Assembly: GCF_014655955.1 (NCBI RefSeq)
Contig: NZ_BNBO01000037.1
Location: forward strand, 1-64,000
Source of the DNA: Kitasatospora indigofera
GTDB lineage: Bacteria; Actinomycetota; Actinomycetes; Streptomycetales; Streptomycetaceae
Reading direction: 5' to 3'
Length of the DNA stretch: 64,000 bases
Shown here: positions 30,367 to 39,882 of the stretch, in pieces
Position numbering within the stretch: the first letter of the stretch is position 1
Layout: each line of letters opens with the position of its first letter
Notes under the pieces: generated by a model
Database searches by the model: none
What the model saw: only the letters and a program-made list of their open reading frames with translations
Told to the model about the DNA's origin: nothing
Program-made: the position numbers and the translations under genes

Positions 30367-31821
30367 ATGAAGATCGCGGTGGGTGCCGGATCGGTCGCTT
30401 CCCTGGTGTTGGCCGGGGTCCTGGTCGCCGTCCTGGGGGCGACCTGGCTGATGGTCCGCCGCCTCCAGTCGGCCCAGCGCAGGGCGGCCGGCGAGAGCGC
30501 GCGGGCCAGGGAGTGGGCCCATGCCGAGACGGCGCGGCTGCGCGGTGAACTGGACCGGCGCGAGGAGCGGCTCGCCGAGGAACTGCGCCGGGTGCGCGCC
30601 CTGGAGGAGGAGACCGCCGGACGGGCGGCCGAGCTGGCCCGGGAGCGGGCCGCCGTCCGTGAGCTGGAGGCAGGGCGGCGCGCGGCGCTGGAGCGGGTCG
30701 CCGGGCTGAGCGCCGAGAGCGCCCGGGCCGAGATCGTCCGCGAGGCGGAGTCGGAGGCCAGGCGCGAGGCGGCCGTCTCCGTCCGGGAGATCGAACGCAC
30801 GGCCAAGGCCGAGGCGGACGGCCGGGCCCGCGAGATCATCGCCGGGGCCATCCAGCGGCTGGCCAGCGAGCAGACCGCCGAGACGGTGGTGTCCGTGTTC
30901 CGGCTGCCGGGCGAGGACATGAAGGGCCGGATCATCGGACGGGAGGGCCGCAACATCCGGGCCTTCGAGGCCGTCACCGGGGTCAACCTGATCGTCGACG
31001 ACACCCCGGAGTCGGTGCAGCTGTCCTGCTTCGACCCGGTCCGCCGGGAGACCGCCCGGCTCACCCTGGAGACCCTGGTCGCGGACGGGCGGATCCATCC
31101 GGTGCGGATCGAGGAGGTCCACGAGCGCAGCCGGGCGGAGGTCGAGCGGCTCTGCGTCCGGGCCGGGGAGGACGCGCTGCTGGCGGCCCGGGTCGGAGAG
31201 ATGGCACCGGAGCTGGTCCGGCTGCTCGGGACGTTGCGGTACCGGACGTCGTACGGCCAGAACGTGCTCGGGCACCTGGTGGAGTCGGCGCACATCGGCG
31301 GGATGATGGCGGACGAGCTGGGGGTGGACGCGGCGCTGGTGCGGCGGGCGGCGCTGCTGCACGACATCGGGAAGGCGCTCACCCACGAGGTCGAGGGCAG
31401 CCACGCGGCGATCGGGGCGGAGCTGGCCCGGCGGCACGGGGAGTCGTCGGAGGTGGTGCACGCGATCGAGGCGCACCACGGCGAGGTGGACCCCAAGACG
31501 GTGGAGGCGGTGCTGACGCAGGCGGCCGACGCCTGCTCGGGCGGCCGGCCCGGGGCGCGCCGCGAGGCGGTGGAGACGTACGTGCGCCGGCTGGAGCGGC
31601 TGGAGGAGATCGCGGCCGCCCACGACGGGGTCTCGAAGGTGTTCGCGATGCAGGCGGGGCGCGAGGTCCGGGTGATGGTGCGGCCGGAGGTGGTGGACGA
31701 CCTGCGGGCCCAGGTGATCGCCCGCGAGGTGGCCAAGCGGGTCGCGCAGGAGCTGACCTACCCGGGGCAGATACGGATCACGGTGGTGCGGGAGAGCCGG
31801 GTCACCGCCGTCGCCCGGTAG
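30367..31821 (+). CDS. rny: Ribonuclease Y-type endoribonuclease
   Basis: The 484-aa protein has an N-terminal membrane anchor (about 5-28), a long coiled coil rich in Glu/Arg/Ala (30-170), a KH RNA-binding domain (MKGRIIGREGRNIRAFE, about 182-240) and an HD domain with H332-D333 in LLHDIGKALTHE. This is the full RNase Y architecture, the membrane-bound enzyme that starts mRNA decay in many Gram-positives. The usual length is about 520 aa. ATG 30367 has GGGGAG 8 bp upstream; GTG 30358 in the same frame is the alternative. It converges on the FAD monooxygenase gene. Confidence 0.9.
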   Translation: MKIAVGAGSVASLVLAGVLVAVLGATWLMVRRLQSAQRRAAGESARAREWAHAETARLRGELDRREERLAEELRRVRALEEETAGRAAELARERAAVRELEAGRRAALERVAGLSAESARAEIVREAESEARREAAVSVREIERTAKAEADGRAREIIAGAIQRLASEQTAETVVSVFRLPGEDMKGRIIGREGRNIRAFEAVTGVNLIVDDTPESVQLSCFDPVRRETARLTLETLVADGRIHPVRIEEVHERSRAEVERLCVRAGEDALLAARVGEMAPELVRLLGTLRYRTSYGQNVLGHLVESAHIGGMMADELGVDAALVRRAALLHDIGKALTHEVEGSHAAIGAELARRHGESSEVVHAIEAHHGEVDPKTVEAVLTQAADACSGGRPGARREAVETYVRRLERLEEIAAAHDGVSKVFAMQAGREVRVMVRPEVVDDLRAQVIAREVAKRVAQELTYPGQIRITVVRESRVTAVAR

Positions 31822-31824
31822 CGC

Positions 31825-31866
31825 GGGCGGCCGGCTCCGGGCGCCGGTCCGGCGCCCGGGCCGCCC
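31825..31866. terminator. Composite hairpin between convergent rny and monooxygenase genes
   Basis: CCGGGCGCCG (31837-31846) pairs with CGGCGCCCGG (31850-31859), and flanking GGGCGGC (31825-31831) pairs with GCCGCCC (31860-31866). The structure fills the whole 45-bp gap between the two stops, so it probably terminates both transcripts. Confidence 0.7.
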
Positions 31867-33558
31867 TCAGGCGGCCGGCTCCGGGGTGCCGGGCAGCGGC
31901 GCCGGGCCGCCGCGGGCGTCGTCGGCCAGGGCCAGCAGGCCCTCGGCGTGGCAGCCCTGGGTGGTGCCGACCAGGTGCCCGTCGGGCCGGATCAGCAGCA
32001 CGGTGTGCGGGGCGGCGCCGGGGTACTCCTCGGTGACCAGGACTTCGGCCGGCACCGGGAGGGCGGCGGCGACCTCGGCCAGCCGGGGCATCAGGCCGGC
32101 GCCCAGCCAGTGCTGGGCCGACCAGACGGCGGTGCCGGGGGCGACCAGCAGGAGCAGGAAGGTCCCGCCGAGCCGGGCGTGCAGCTGGTCGGCGGCGCCG
32201 TCCATGGCGAGCACCGGCAGGTCGGGGACGAGCACGCCGGGCGCGGTGGCCGGCAGCAGCTCGGAGAGGGTGGTGCCGCGGCCGGCGCCCCGCTGCACCG
32301 GGACCCGGCCGGGGACGCCGGAGGGCGCCGCCGGGTAGGCGGGTGCCCCGCCGAAGCGTCCGCTGCCCAGCTGGCCGTCGGCGAGCAGCGGGGCGTGCTT
32401 GCGGAAGGAGCCGCTGAGCAGCGAGCGGCGGGTCTGCTGCCAGCCGCGCAGCGGGCGCAGCAACGGCATGGTCTGGTCGACCGCGCGCAGCCGGGCGCCG
32501 ACGGCCCCGCGGCGTTCGGCCTCGTACCCGTCGAGCAGGGCGCCGCCGGGCTGCGTGCCGCCGGCGTGCGGCGGGAGGTGCCAGGCCAGGGCGAGCCGCC
32601 AGGCCAGGTTGTCCGCGTCGCGCAGGCCGTCGGCGAGGTTCTGCATGCCGAGTGCCCCGTGCAGGTGGGCGGCGTCGCCGGCCAGGAAGCAGCGGCCGCT
32701 GCGGAAGCGGGCGGCGAGGCGCTGCTGGGCGGTGTGGTCGGCGGCGGCGAGCAGGTCGTAGCGGGGGAGTTCGCCGCACCAGCCGGTGAGGGTGGCCTTC
32801 ACCCGGGCGAGCAGGGTGTCGCCGGTGACGATGCCGGGCCAGGTGGCGTGCGGGTCGACCGGTTCGGTGGGGGCGGGCCGGCCGGGGGGCAGCCGCCAGT
32901 CCAGCCGCCAGAGGCCGTCCGGGAGGGGGCGGGCGGAGGCCTCGCGGTCGCCGCGCCAGGGGGGCTCGCGGTGCAGTCTGGCCTCACCGGCGAAGGGCAG
33001 GTCGACCCGGACGGTGGCGACGGCGTGCCGGTCGACGGCCGGCCGGCCGGGGAAGCGGATCTTGAGCAGCTTGCGGACGGCCGAGCGGGCGCCGTCGCAG
33101 CCGACCAGGTGGCTGCCGCGCCACCAGGTCTCGGTGCCGTCCTGCGGGTTGCGGGTGCGGACGCTGACGCCGTCCCGGTCCTGTTCGAGTTCGACCACCC
33201 GGCTGAGCGGGGCGAGCTGGACGAGCGGGGTGGCGGTGAGGGCGTCCCGCAGGCCGCGCTGGAGGCGGTGCTGCGGCAGGTGGAGGGCGGGGGTGCGGCT
33301 GAGGTCCACCCGGAGGACCTCCTGGCGGCGGCGCCAGACGGCGAAGCTGTCCCAGCGGGCGGCGTCGGAGGCGGCCCGGGCGTAGCCCAGGCGGGTCAGC
33401 AGGGCCGTGGTGTCGCTGCCGAGGACGACGCTGCGCGGCCCTTCGGGGCACAGGCCGGTGCCCTCGTCCAGGACGACGGTCGGGACCTCGTGCCGGGCGA
33501 GGGCGAGGGCCAGGGCCAGGCCGACCGGCCCGGCCCCGACCACGATCACCGGGTCCAC
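31867..33558 (-). CDS. FAD-dependent aromatic-ring monooxygenase (PheA/TfdB type)
   Basis: The 563-aa flavoprotein hydroxylase has the N-terminal dinucleotide-binding GAGPVGLALALALAR (8-22), the DG motif in GCDGARSAVRK, and the second FAD motif GRCFLAGDAAHLHGALGMQNLADGLRD (split here by context, near 290-315). The C-terminal 120 residues form the thioredoxin-like domain found in phenol-hydroxylase/MhpA-type enzymes. It likely hydroxylates an aromatic compound using NAD(P)H and O2; the substrate is unknown and could be a catabolite, a polyketide or a drug. The GTG start at 33558 has GGAGG 7 bp upstream. No obvious pathway partner is adjacent. Confidence 0.85.
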   Translation of the reverse strand: MDPVIVVGAGPVGLALALALARHEVPTVVLDEGTGLCPEGPRSVVLGSDTTALLTRLGYARAASDAARWDSFAVWRRRQEVLRVDLSRTPALHLPQHRLQRGLRDALTATPLVQLAPLSRVVELEQDRDGVSVRTRNPQDGTETWWRGSHLVGCDGARSAVRKLLKIRFPGRPAVDRHAVATVRVDLPFAGEARLHREPPWRGDREASARPLPDGLWRLDWRLPPGRPAPTEPVDPHATWPGIVTGDTLLARVKATLTGWCGELPRYDLLAAADHTAQQRLAARFRSGRCFLAGDAAHLHGALGMQNLADGLRDADNLAWRLALAWHLPPHAGGTQPGGALLDGYEAERRGAVGARLRAVDQTMPLLRPLRGWQQTRRSLLSGSFRKHAPLLADGQLGSGRFGGAPAYPAAPSGVPGRVPVQRGAGRGTTLSELLPATAPGVLVPDLPVLAMDGAADQLHARLGGTFLLLLVAPGTAVWSAQHWLGAGLMPRLAEVAAALPVPAEVLVTEEYPGAAPHTVLLIRPDGHLVGTTQGCHAEGLLALADDARGGPAPLPGTPEPAA

Positions 33559-33683
33559 GGGGGGACCTCCGGCCCGGCGGGGCGGCGGCAGGCCGACGCT
33601 CGGGTGGAGGGGGCGTCATATGCCGCGAGGATGGTCCCGGGTGGTGTCACGAAGAGCAATGCAACAGATCACCTGCGTGTCCG

Positions 33684-34520
33684 TCAAGCAGGGACCGATG
33701 TGCGCCGGTTCGCGCCGCGGCGTCCGCGCGCCTCGATCCAGCGGGCGAGCGCGGCCAGCAGGAGGCACATCGCGATGTAGATCGGAGTGCCCACCAGGAC
33801 GGTCGGGACGTAGGGGTAGCCGGTGCTGTTGCTGGCGATGAGCTTCATGGCGTACAGCAGCTCGGGGTAGGTGATGACGAACCCGAGCGAGGTGTCCTTG
33901 AGGGTGACGACCGTCTGGCTGATGATCGCCGGCAGCATCGAGCGGACCGCCTGCGGCACCAGGATGCTCAGCATCACCGCGCTCTTGCGCATCCCGAGGG
34001 CGTACGCGGCCTCGCTCTGGCCGCGGGGCACCGCCTCGACCCCGGAGCGGATGATCTCGGCCTGGACCGAGCCGTTGTACAGCGTCAGCCCGGTGACCAG
34101 GGCCCAGAACGGGTCGCCGGCGAAGAGGCCGCGGTACAGCGCGAAGATCATGATGAGCAGCGGCATCGCGCGGAAGAACTGCACGACGGCGCCGGAGACC
34201 GCGCGGACCGGCTTGTGGTCCGACAGCCGGCCGGCCGCCAGCAGCGCGCCCAGCAGCAGGGACAGGACGGCGGCCAGGGCGAAGGCCTTGAGGGTGGCCA
34301 GCAGCCCGTCGACGATCCGCTGCTGCACGGCCGTGTACTGGAACGGCTCCCACAGCTCGGGCGCGAACTGGCCGGTGCTGTCCAGCTTGTCGTAGGCGTA
34401 CCAGAGCAGTCCGGCGATGCCGAGCACGGTGAGGACGCCGAGGGCCCGGTAGCGGAACCGGGCGCGCGGGCCGGGCGCGTCGTAGAGGACGCTGGCGGAG
34501 GCGGTGCGGGAGGAGCTCAC
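33684..34520 (-). CDS. gluD: Glutamate ABC transporter permease GluD
   Basis: The 278-aa HisM/GlnP-type permease has an N-terminal helix (about 28-45) and five more helices. The EAA loop is present as EAAYALGMRKSAVMLSILVPQAVR. It is the last gene of gluABCD, which imports L-glutamate in Corynebacterium and Streptomyces relatives. GTG 34520 overlaps the gluC stop by 4 bp (GTGA), so the two permeases are translationally coupled. Confidence 0.9.
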   Translation of the reverse strand: MSSSRTASASVLYDAPGPRARFRYRALGVLTVLGIAGLLWYAYDKLDSTGQFAPELWEPFQYTAVQQRIVDGLLATLKAFALAAVLSLLLGALLAAGRLSDHKPVRAVSGAVVQFFRAMPLLIMIFALYRGLFAGDPFWALVTGLTLYNGSVQAEIIRSGVEAVPRGQSEAAYALGMRKSAVMLSILVPQAVRSMLPAIISQTVVTLKDTSLGFVITYPELLYAMKLIASNSTGYPYVPTVLVGTPIYIAMCLLLAALARWIEARGRRGANRRTSVPA

Positions 34521-35233
34521 TGGTTCGCCTCCACGGTTTCGGTCCGCACGGGGGTGCCGCGCTCGGACAGGCCGCGGACCAGCCGGCCGCCGGCCGCGAC
34601 GATCTGCGGGAGGTAGTGGAACAGCAGGCCGACCGAGGCGCTGATCGTCAGGTACGGCAGGGCCACCCAGAAGAAGATCAGGGCGATCGGGTAGCCGAGG
34701 TCGGTCAGGGTGGCCTGGGCCTGGAACAGCTCGGCGACGCTGAACGCGCCCGCGATCGCGGAGTTCCTGGGCAGGGCGATGAAGACGCTGCTCATCGGGC
34801 CCAGCACGGTCTTCGCGGCCTGCGGCAGGATCACCAGGCGCAGGGTCTGCCCGAAGGTCATGCCCAGGCTGCGGGCGGCCTCGGCCTGCCCGAGCGGGAC
34901 GGTGTTGATGCCGGAGCGCAGCACCTCGCAGACGAAGGCGGCGGTGTAGAAGCCGAGCGCCAGCACCGCGAAGGTGAAGGGGCTGAACCGGACGTCCAGC
35001 CGCGGCAGGGTGAACACCGCGGCGAGGAACAGCAGGGTCAGCGGCGTGTTGCGGAACGCCGTCACCCAGACGGTGCCGAACGCGCGCAGGACCGGCACCG
35101 GCGAGACCCGGAAGGCCGCCAGCAGGGTGCCCAGCAGCAGGGCGAGCAGCGCGGCCAGCGCGCTCAGCTCGACCGTCTGCAGGAAGCCGTCGCGAAGCAG
35201 CGCGAAGTTGCCGTGCTCGAACAGGATGTCCAT
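34517..35233 (-). CDS. gluC: Glutamate ABC transporter permease GluC
   Basis: The 238-aa permease has about five transmembrane helices and the EAA loop AEAARSLGMTFGQTLRLVILPQA. FRNTPLTLLFLAAVF is typical of polar amino acid permeases. It pairs with GluD to form the membrane channel. It lies 45 bp after gluB and overlaps gluD by 4 bp. Confidence 0.92.
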   Translation of the reverse strand: MDILFEHGNFALLRDGFLQTVELSALAALLALLLGTLLAAFRVSPVPVLRAFGTVWVTAFRNTPLTLLFLAAVFTLPRLDVRFSPFTFAVLALGFYTAAFVCEVLRSGINTVPLGQAEAARSLGMTFGQTLRLVILPQAAKTVLGPMSSVFIALPRNSAIAGAFSVAELFQAQATLTDLGYPIALIFFWVALPYLTISASVGLLFHYLPQIVAAGGRLVRGLSERGTPVRTETVEANQ

Positions 35234-35278
35234 GCCGGCGGCCCTCCTCTCGGTCGGGAGATGGTCGGGGAAAGAGGA

Positions 35279-36184
35279 TCAGTAGCGGTTCAGGGCCGGG
35301 ATCTCGGCGGGGGAGCCGGAGAGGCCGAGGGTGGCGTCGTAGGCCTTCTTCCAGTCGCCGTTGTCCTCGTGCGCCTTCAGCGCGTCGCTGATCGCGTCCC
35401 GCAGCGCCTTGTCGTCCTTGCCCAGGCCGACGCCGTAGTTCTCCTTGGTGAACGGCTTGCCGACGAGCTTGAACTTGCCGGCGTTCTTGGCCGCGTAGCC
35501 CTTCAGGATCGAGTCGTCGGTGGTGACCGCGTCGACCTCCTTGGTCAGCAGCTTGTCGACGCACTGCGAGTAGGTCTCGTACTGGGTGATCTTGGCGCCG
35601 TAGGGCTCGATCTGCTTGATCGAGGTGGAGCCGGTGACCGTGCAGACGTTCTTGCCCTTGACCGACTCCGGGCCGGTGATCTCGGTGTTGTCCTTGTTCA
35701 CCAGCAGGTCCTGGCCGGCGATGTAGTACGGGCCGGCGAAGGAGACCGAGGTCTTGCGGGTGTCGGTGATGCTGTAGGTACCGACGTAGTAGTCGATGCC
35801 GCCGCCCTTGATCTCGGTCTCGCGGTTCGCCGAGGCGATCGTCTTCCACTCGATCTTGTCGGCGGAGAAGCCCAGGTCGGCGGCGATCATCTTGGCGATC
35901 TCGATGTCGAAGCCGCTGCGGGTGTTGGTGCTGAGGTCCTCGAAGCCGAGGAACGGCTGGTCGGCCTTGGCACCGATGATCAGCTTGCCGCGGCTCTTGG
36001 CGGCGTCGAAGGTCTTCGAGCCCTCCACCTTGGCGTCGGCCTTCACCTGGTAGGTCGGCAGCTTCGGGGCGCCGGAGGCGCCCGCGGCGCTGTCGCCCGG
36101 GGTGCCGCTCTTGCCGCAGGCCGCGGTGGTGGCGGTGAGCGCGACGACACAGAGCGTGGCGGCGATGATGTGACGAGTCCTCAT
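35279..36184 (-). CDS. gluB: Glutamate-binding lipoprotein GluB
   Basis: The 301-aa periplasmic-type binding protein has a signal peptide ending in a lipobox with Cys23 (ATTAACGKS), so it is membrane-tethered. The SBP_bac_3 fold is evident: LIIGAKADQPFLGFED, SGFDIEIAKMIAADLGF, YYVGTYSITDTRK, and a Cys pair near 205 and 230 as in mycobacterial GlnH-like proteins. It delivers glutamate, and possibly other acidic amino acids, to GluCD. I start at ATG 36184 behind GAGGAGAG. Confidence 0.93.
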   Translation of the reverse strand: MRTRHIIAATLCVVALTATTAACGKSGTPGDSAAGASGAPKLPTYQVKADAKVEGSKTFDAAKSRGKLIIGAKADQPFLGFEDLSTNTRSGFDIEIAKMIAADLGFSADKIEWKTIASANRETEIKGGGIDYYVGTYSITDTRKTSVSFAGPYYIAGQDLLVNKDNTEITGPESVKGKNVCTVTGSTSIKQIEPYGAKITQYETYSQCVDKLLTKEVDAVTTDDSILKGYAAKNAGKFKLVGKPFTKENYGVGLGKDDKALRDAISDALKAHEDNGDWKKAYDATLGLSGSPAEIPALNRY

Positions 36185-36315
36185 GAGGGTTGCTCTCCTC
36201 GGGGCAGGGCCGCGGTCAACCGGGCGCTGGGATCGGGAAGTTCCGTGCGTGGCGGGGGTGGGGCGGCTTCGGGGCCGGCCACCACCGGCACACTGATACT
36301 GGATCAACTCCGCTG

Positions 36316-37089
36316 TCAGTGGTGCAGGATCTTCGAAAGGAAGTCCTTGGCGCGGTCGCTGCGCGGGGCGGTGAAGAAGGCTTCGGGGGTGTTCTCCTCG
36401 ACGATCCGGCCGTCCGCCATGAAGAGGACGCGGTTGGCCGCGGAGCGCGCGAAGCCCATCTCGTGGGTGACGACGACCATCGTCATGCCGTCGGCGGCGA
36501 GATTGCGCATCACCTCCAGCACCTCGTTGATCATCTCCGGGTCGAGGGCCGAGGTCGGCTCGTCGAACAGCATGACCTTGGGGTTCATCGCGAGGGCGCG
36601 GGCGATCGCCACCCGCTGCTGCTGCCCGCCGGACAGCTGGGCCGGGAGCTTGTCGGCCTGCGCGGCCACGCCGACCCGCTCCAGCAGCTCGCGGGCCTTC
36701 GCCTCGGCCTGGGCGCGGGGCACCTTGCGCACCTTGACCTGGCCCAGCACCACGTTCTCCAGCACCGTCTTGTGCGCGAACAGGTTGAAGCTCTGGAACA
36801 CCATGCCGACCTCGGCGCGCAGCCGGGCCAGCTCACGGCCCTCGGCGGGCAGCGGGCGGCCGTCGATGGTGATGGTGCCGGAGTCGACCGTCTCCAGGCG
36901 GTTGATGGTGCGGCACAGGGTCGACTTGCCGGAGCCGGACGGGCCGATCAGCACCACCACCTCGCCCTGCGCGATCTCCAGGTTGATGTCCTGGAGCACG
37001 TGCAGGGCGCCGAAGTGCTTGTTCACGCCGTCCAGGACGACCAGCGGGGCCGCACCGGGGGCGAGGTCCTTGACGATGCTCGTGCTCAT
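36316..37089 (-). CDS. gluA: Glutamate ABC transporter ATP-binding protein GluA
   Basis: The 257-aa ATPase has Walker A GPSGSGKST, the Q loop in VFQSFNLF, signature LSGGQQQR, Walker B VMLFDEPTS and the H loop VVTHEMGF. It energises glutamate import. It is the first gene of the minus-strand gluABCD operon. A 131-bp gap before gluB contains a GCCGG/CCGGC hairpin that might lower or set the transcript ratio (inference). Confidence 0.94.
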   Translation of the reverse strand: MSTSIVKDLAPGAAPLVVLDGVNKHFGALHVLQDINLEIAQGEVVVLIGPSGSGKSTLCRTINRLETVDSGTITIDGRPLPAEGRELARLRAEVGMVFQSFNLFAHKTVLENVVLGQVKVRKVPRAQAEAKARELLERVGVAAQADKLPAQLSGGQQQRVAIARALAMNPKVMLFDEPTSALDPEMINEVLEVMRNLAADGMTMVVVTHEMGFARSAANRVLFMADGRIVEENTPEAFFTAPRSDRAKDFLSKILHH

Positions 37090-37590
37090 CGCGACGTGCT
37101 CCCTCGTGTCGGCCCTGGGGGGAACTCCCTTGGGCGGAAGTACTGATGATGCGCCGGCTGATGAAACGACGTCAGCGGTACGGGAAGGCCGCCGGAGTAC
37201 GGCGGCCGGTACCGGGGGCCGGAAGCCGGCGGAGCTCGCGGCCCCCGGTGGGGCGACCTTAGAAGTGGTGACGATGCCACGTCAGCCGATCTGAGCGGAA
37301 CTTGAGGATCACGATCCGGCCACACCACCACCACGCCGCCCCCGCCGGGCGGCCCGCGCACCCGCGGCGGCCCGCCCGCGCCGGGTGATCGAACGGGTAC
37401 GGACCGTCCGCCCGGGTGTCCGCTCCGTGGCCGAGCGTGACCGAGCCTGGCGTCCGGCCGCCCCACTGGCCCATACTGCGCAGGACCGGGGTCCGTCCGG
37501 CCGACCGCCGGACCGGCGGGAAGCCCGCCGGGAGGGACCGGAGAACCGAGCGGGACGGCCGAGGGCCAGCCGGCGGGAAGGAGGAACACC
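37090..37590. promoter_or_regulatory. Divergent gluABCD / response-regulator promoter region
   Basis: 501 bp without a credible gene. In the gluA leader a perfect 8-bp hairpin (37187-37194 with 37200-37207, loop GAGTA) could act as an attenuator or mRNA stabiliser. The response regulator has a clear GGAAGGAGG site at 37576-37584. The least GC-rich stretch is 37255-37320. No operator was recognised. Confidence 0.4.
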
Positions 37591-38379
37591 ATGCGACTGC
37601 TCCTCGTCGAGGACGACGAACGGGTCGCGGCGGCACTGGTCGCGGTACTGGGCCGGCACGGCTTCCAGGTCAGGCATGCCCGCAGCGGGCACGAGGCCCT
37701 CGACGCGCTGGTGCCGGACGGCAACGAGCCCTACCGGGTGGTGCTGCTCGACCTCGGGCTGCCCGACCGCGACGGCTTCGAGGTCTGCAGCCGGATCCGG
37801 GCCGGCAGCGGCGTCCCGGTGATCATGGTGACCGCGCGGGCCGACATCCGCTCCCGGATCCACGGCCTCAACCTCGGCGCCGACGACTACGTCACCAAGC
37901 CGTACGACATGGGGGAGCTGCTCGCCCGCATCCACGCCGTGGCCCGTCGCGGCGCGGCACCCGCCGCGGCCGCCGTCGCGGTGGACGACGACGCCCTGCC
38001 CGCGCCCCGCGGGCCGCTGGAGTCGCGCGGCATCCGGATCGACCGCGAACGGCGCCGGGTCAGCGTCGACGGGCGCGACGTCCCCCTCACCCGCAAGGAG
38101 TTCGACCTGCTGGCCCTGCTCGCGCAGAGCCCCGGCGTGGTCTACCGGCGGGAACAGATCTTCAGCGAGGTCTGGCGCAGCGGCTGGGAGGGCAACGGCC
38201 GCACCCTGGAGGTGCACATCGGTTCGCTGCGCACCAAGCTCGCGCTGCCCGGCCTGGTCGAGGCCGTCCGCGGCGTCGGCTACCGCCTGATCCCGGAGTC
38301 CCCGGCCGCCGCCCCGGCGCCCGACGCCCGGCCGGCCGCACCCGCCACCGGGACGCCCCCGAACGCCCCGGAGCACTGA
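37591..38379 (+). CDS. OmpR-family two-component response regulator
   Basis: The 262-aa protein has a receiver domain with EDDE near the N terminus, phospho-acceptor D54 (LLDLGLPDRDG), T in VTARAD and K in YVTKPYD. It is followed by an OmpR winged helix (about 148-232; PLTRKEFDLLALLAQSPGVV, TLEVHIGSLRTKL, VRGVGYRL) and a Pro/Ala tail. It pairs with the kinase that begins 6 bp after its stop. The regulon is unknown. Gene order suggests a link to the TAXI protein or the glutamate transporter (inference). Confidence 0.92.
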   Translation: MRLLLVEDDERVAAALVAVLGRHGFQVRHARSGHEALDALVPDGNEPYRVVLLDLGLPDRDGFEVCSRIRAGSGVPVIMVTARADIRSRIHGLNLGADDYVTKPYDMGELLARIHAVARRGAAPAAAAVAVDDDALPAPRGPLESRGIRIDRERRRVSVDGRDVPLTRKEFDLLALLAQSPGVVYRREQIFSEVWRSGWEGNGRTLEVHIGSLRTKLALPGLVEAVRGVGYRLIPESPAAAPAPDARPAAPATGTPPNAPEH

Positions 38380-38385
38380 CGGCCC

Positions 38386-39822
38386 GTGCGCACCCGCCTG
38401 CTGGGCATCCTGCTCTCCCTGATGGCCTGCGTGCTGGCCGCCCTCGGGCTGCCGCTCGGGGCCGCCGTCGCCGCCGCCGAGCAGAGCCGGGTGGTGGTCG
38501 ACCGGCTCGACGACGCGGCCCGGTTCGCCCAGGACCTGCCCGACCCGGCGCCGGCCGCCGCGGCCGCCGGCACCCCGCAGACGGCCACCGCCCAGGCCAC
38601 CAGCGACACCAGCCGGCGGCACGCGCTGCGGGCCGAGGTCGCCCGCTACCACGAGCTGTACGGGGCCCGGATCGGCCTCTTCGCCCGCGACGGCAGCGCC
38701 ATCGCGATCGCCCCGGCGGACTGGCAGGCGCCGACCACCGGATGGGGCGCCCAGGCCTTCCAGGAGGCCCTGGACGGGCGGCGCAGCCACAACCCGCCGC
38801 AGGTCTGGCCGTGGACCCCGGACCGTACGCTCGCCGTCGCCGCCCCGGTGGTCCGGGACGGCGACGTGGTCGCGGTCGTGCTCACCGAGTCCCCGACCGG
38901 CCCGCTGCGCTCCCGGGTGCTGAACCGCTGGCTGTTCATCGGGGCCGGCGAGGCCGCCGCGATGATCGTCGCGGTGCTGCTGGCGATCCGGCTCACCGAG
39001 TGGGTGCTGCGCCCGGTGCGCACCCTGGACCGCGCCACCCACGACATCGCCACCGGGCGGATGAACGCCCGGGTCGCCCCCGGCGGCGGTCCGCCCGAGC
39101 TCCAGCGGCTGGCCGGCTCCTTCAACGAGATGGCGGACCACGTGGTGCTCGCCCTCGACCAGCAGAAGGCCTTCGTGGCGGACGCCTCGCACCAGCTGCG
39201 CAACCCGTTGGCGGCCCTGCTGCTGCGGGTCGAGCTGCTCGGGCTGGAGCTGCCGGACGGCCACGAGGAGGAGCTCGGCGGGGTCCGCGAGGAGGGGGTG
39301 CGGCTGGCCCGGGTGCTGGACGACCTGCTGGGGCTGGCCACCGCCGAGCACGCCCGGCCGGAGCCCGAGCCGACCGACCTCACCGCGCTGGTGCTGGCCA
39401 GGATGGACGCCTGGCGGCCGGTCGCCGACCGGCGCGGCGTCGAGCTGGTCTGGGACGGCCCGCCGCTGGCCCTGGGGATGGCCGACCCGATCGGCTTCGG
39501 CAGCGCGCTGGACGCGGTGCTGGACAACGCGCTGAAGTTCTCGCCGCGCGGCGCCCCGGTGCGGCTGCTGGTGGCGGTGCGCCGCCGGGAGGTCGCGGTC
39601 ACCGTGTACGACGCGGGCCCCGGCCTGACGGAGGAGGAGCTGGCCCGGGTCGGTGACCGCTTCTGGCGCAGCCCCCGCCACCAGAACGTGGACGGTTCGG
39701 GCCTCGGACTGTCGATCGCCCGCACCCTGCTGCTGGCCGGCGGCGGCGCGCTCTCCTTCGCGCCGGTCGAGCCGGCGGGCCTGGCGGTGACGCTCGCCGT
39801 CCCGCGCCGCTCCGGGGACTGA
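38386..39822 (+). CDS. Membrane sensor histidine kinase
   Basis: The 478-aa kinase has two transmembrane helices (about 8-28 and 182-205) enclosing an extracytoplasmic sensor, a HAMP domain (about 205-258), HisKA with H269 in FVADASHQLRNPL, and an HATPase (DNALKFSPRG, DAGPGL, GSGLGLSIARTL). The GTG start lies 6 bp after the regulator stop, so they form one operon. The stimulus is unknown. Confidence 0.92.
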   Translation: MRTRLLGILLSLMACVLAALGLPLGAAVAAAEQSRVVVDRLDDAARFAQDLPDPAPAAAAAGTPQTATAQATSDTSRRHALRAEVARYHELYGARIGLFARDGSAIAIAPADWQAPTTGWGAQAFQEALDGRRSHNPPQVWPWTPDRTLAVAAPVVRDGDVVAVVLTESPTGPLRSRVLNRWLFIGAGEAAAMIVAVLLAIRLTEWVLRPVRTLDRATHDIATGRMNARVAPGGGPPELQRLAGSFNEMADHVVLALDQQKAFVADASHQLRNPLAALLLRVELLGLELPDGHEEELGGVREEGVRLARVLDDLLGLATAEHARPEPEPTDLTALVLARMDAWRPVADRRGVELVWDGPPLALGMADPIGFGSALDAVLDNALKFSPRGAPVRLLVAVRRREVAVTVYDAGPGLTEEELARVGDRFWRSPRHQNVDGSGLGLSIARTLLLAGGGALSFAPVEPAGLAVTLAVPRRSGD

Positions 39823-39882
39823 GCCGGCCGCGGGGGAGCGGGCGGGTCGCCGCGGGGCCGCCGGGGCCCGGCCGCGGTGCGG

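Noticed and set aside
39823..39882. Terminator between the sensor kinase and TAXI genes
   Set aside because: Several CCGCGG/GGCC self-complementary words occur, but only a bulged hairpin can be drawn, so it was not listed.
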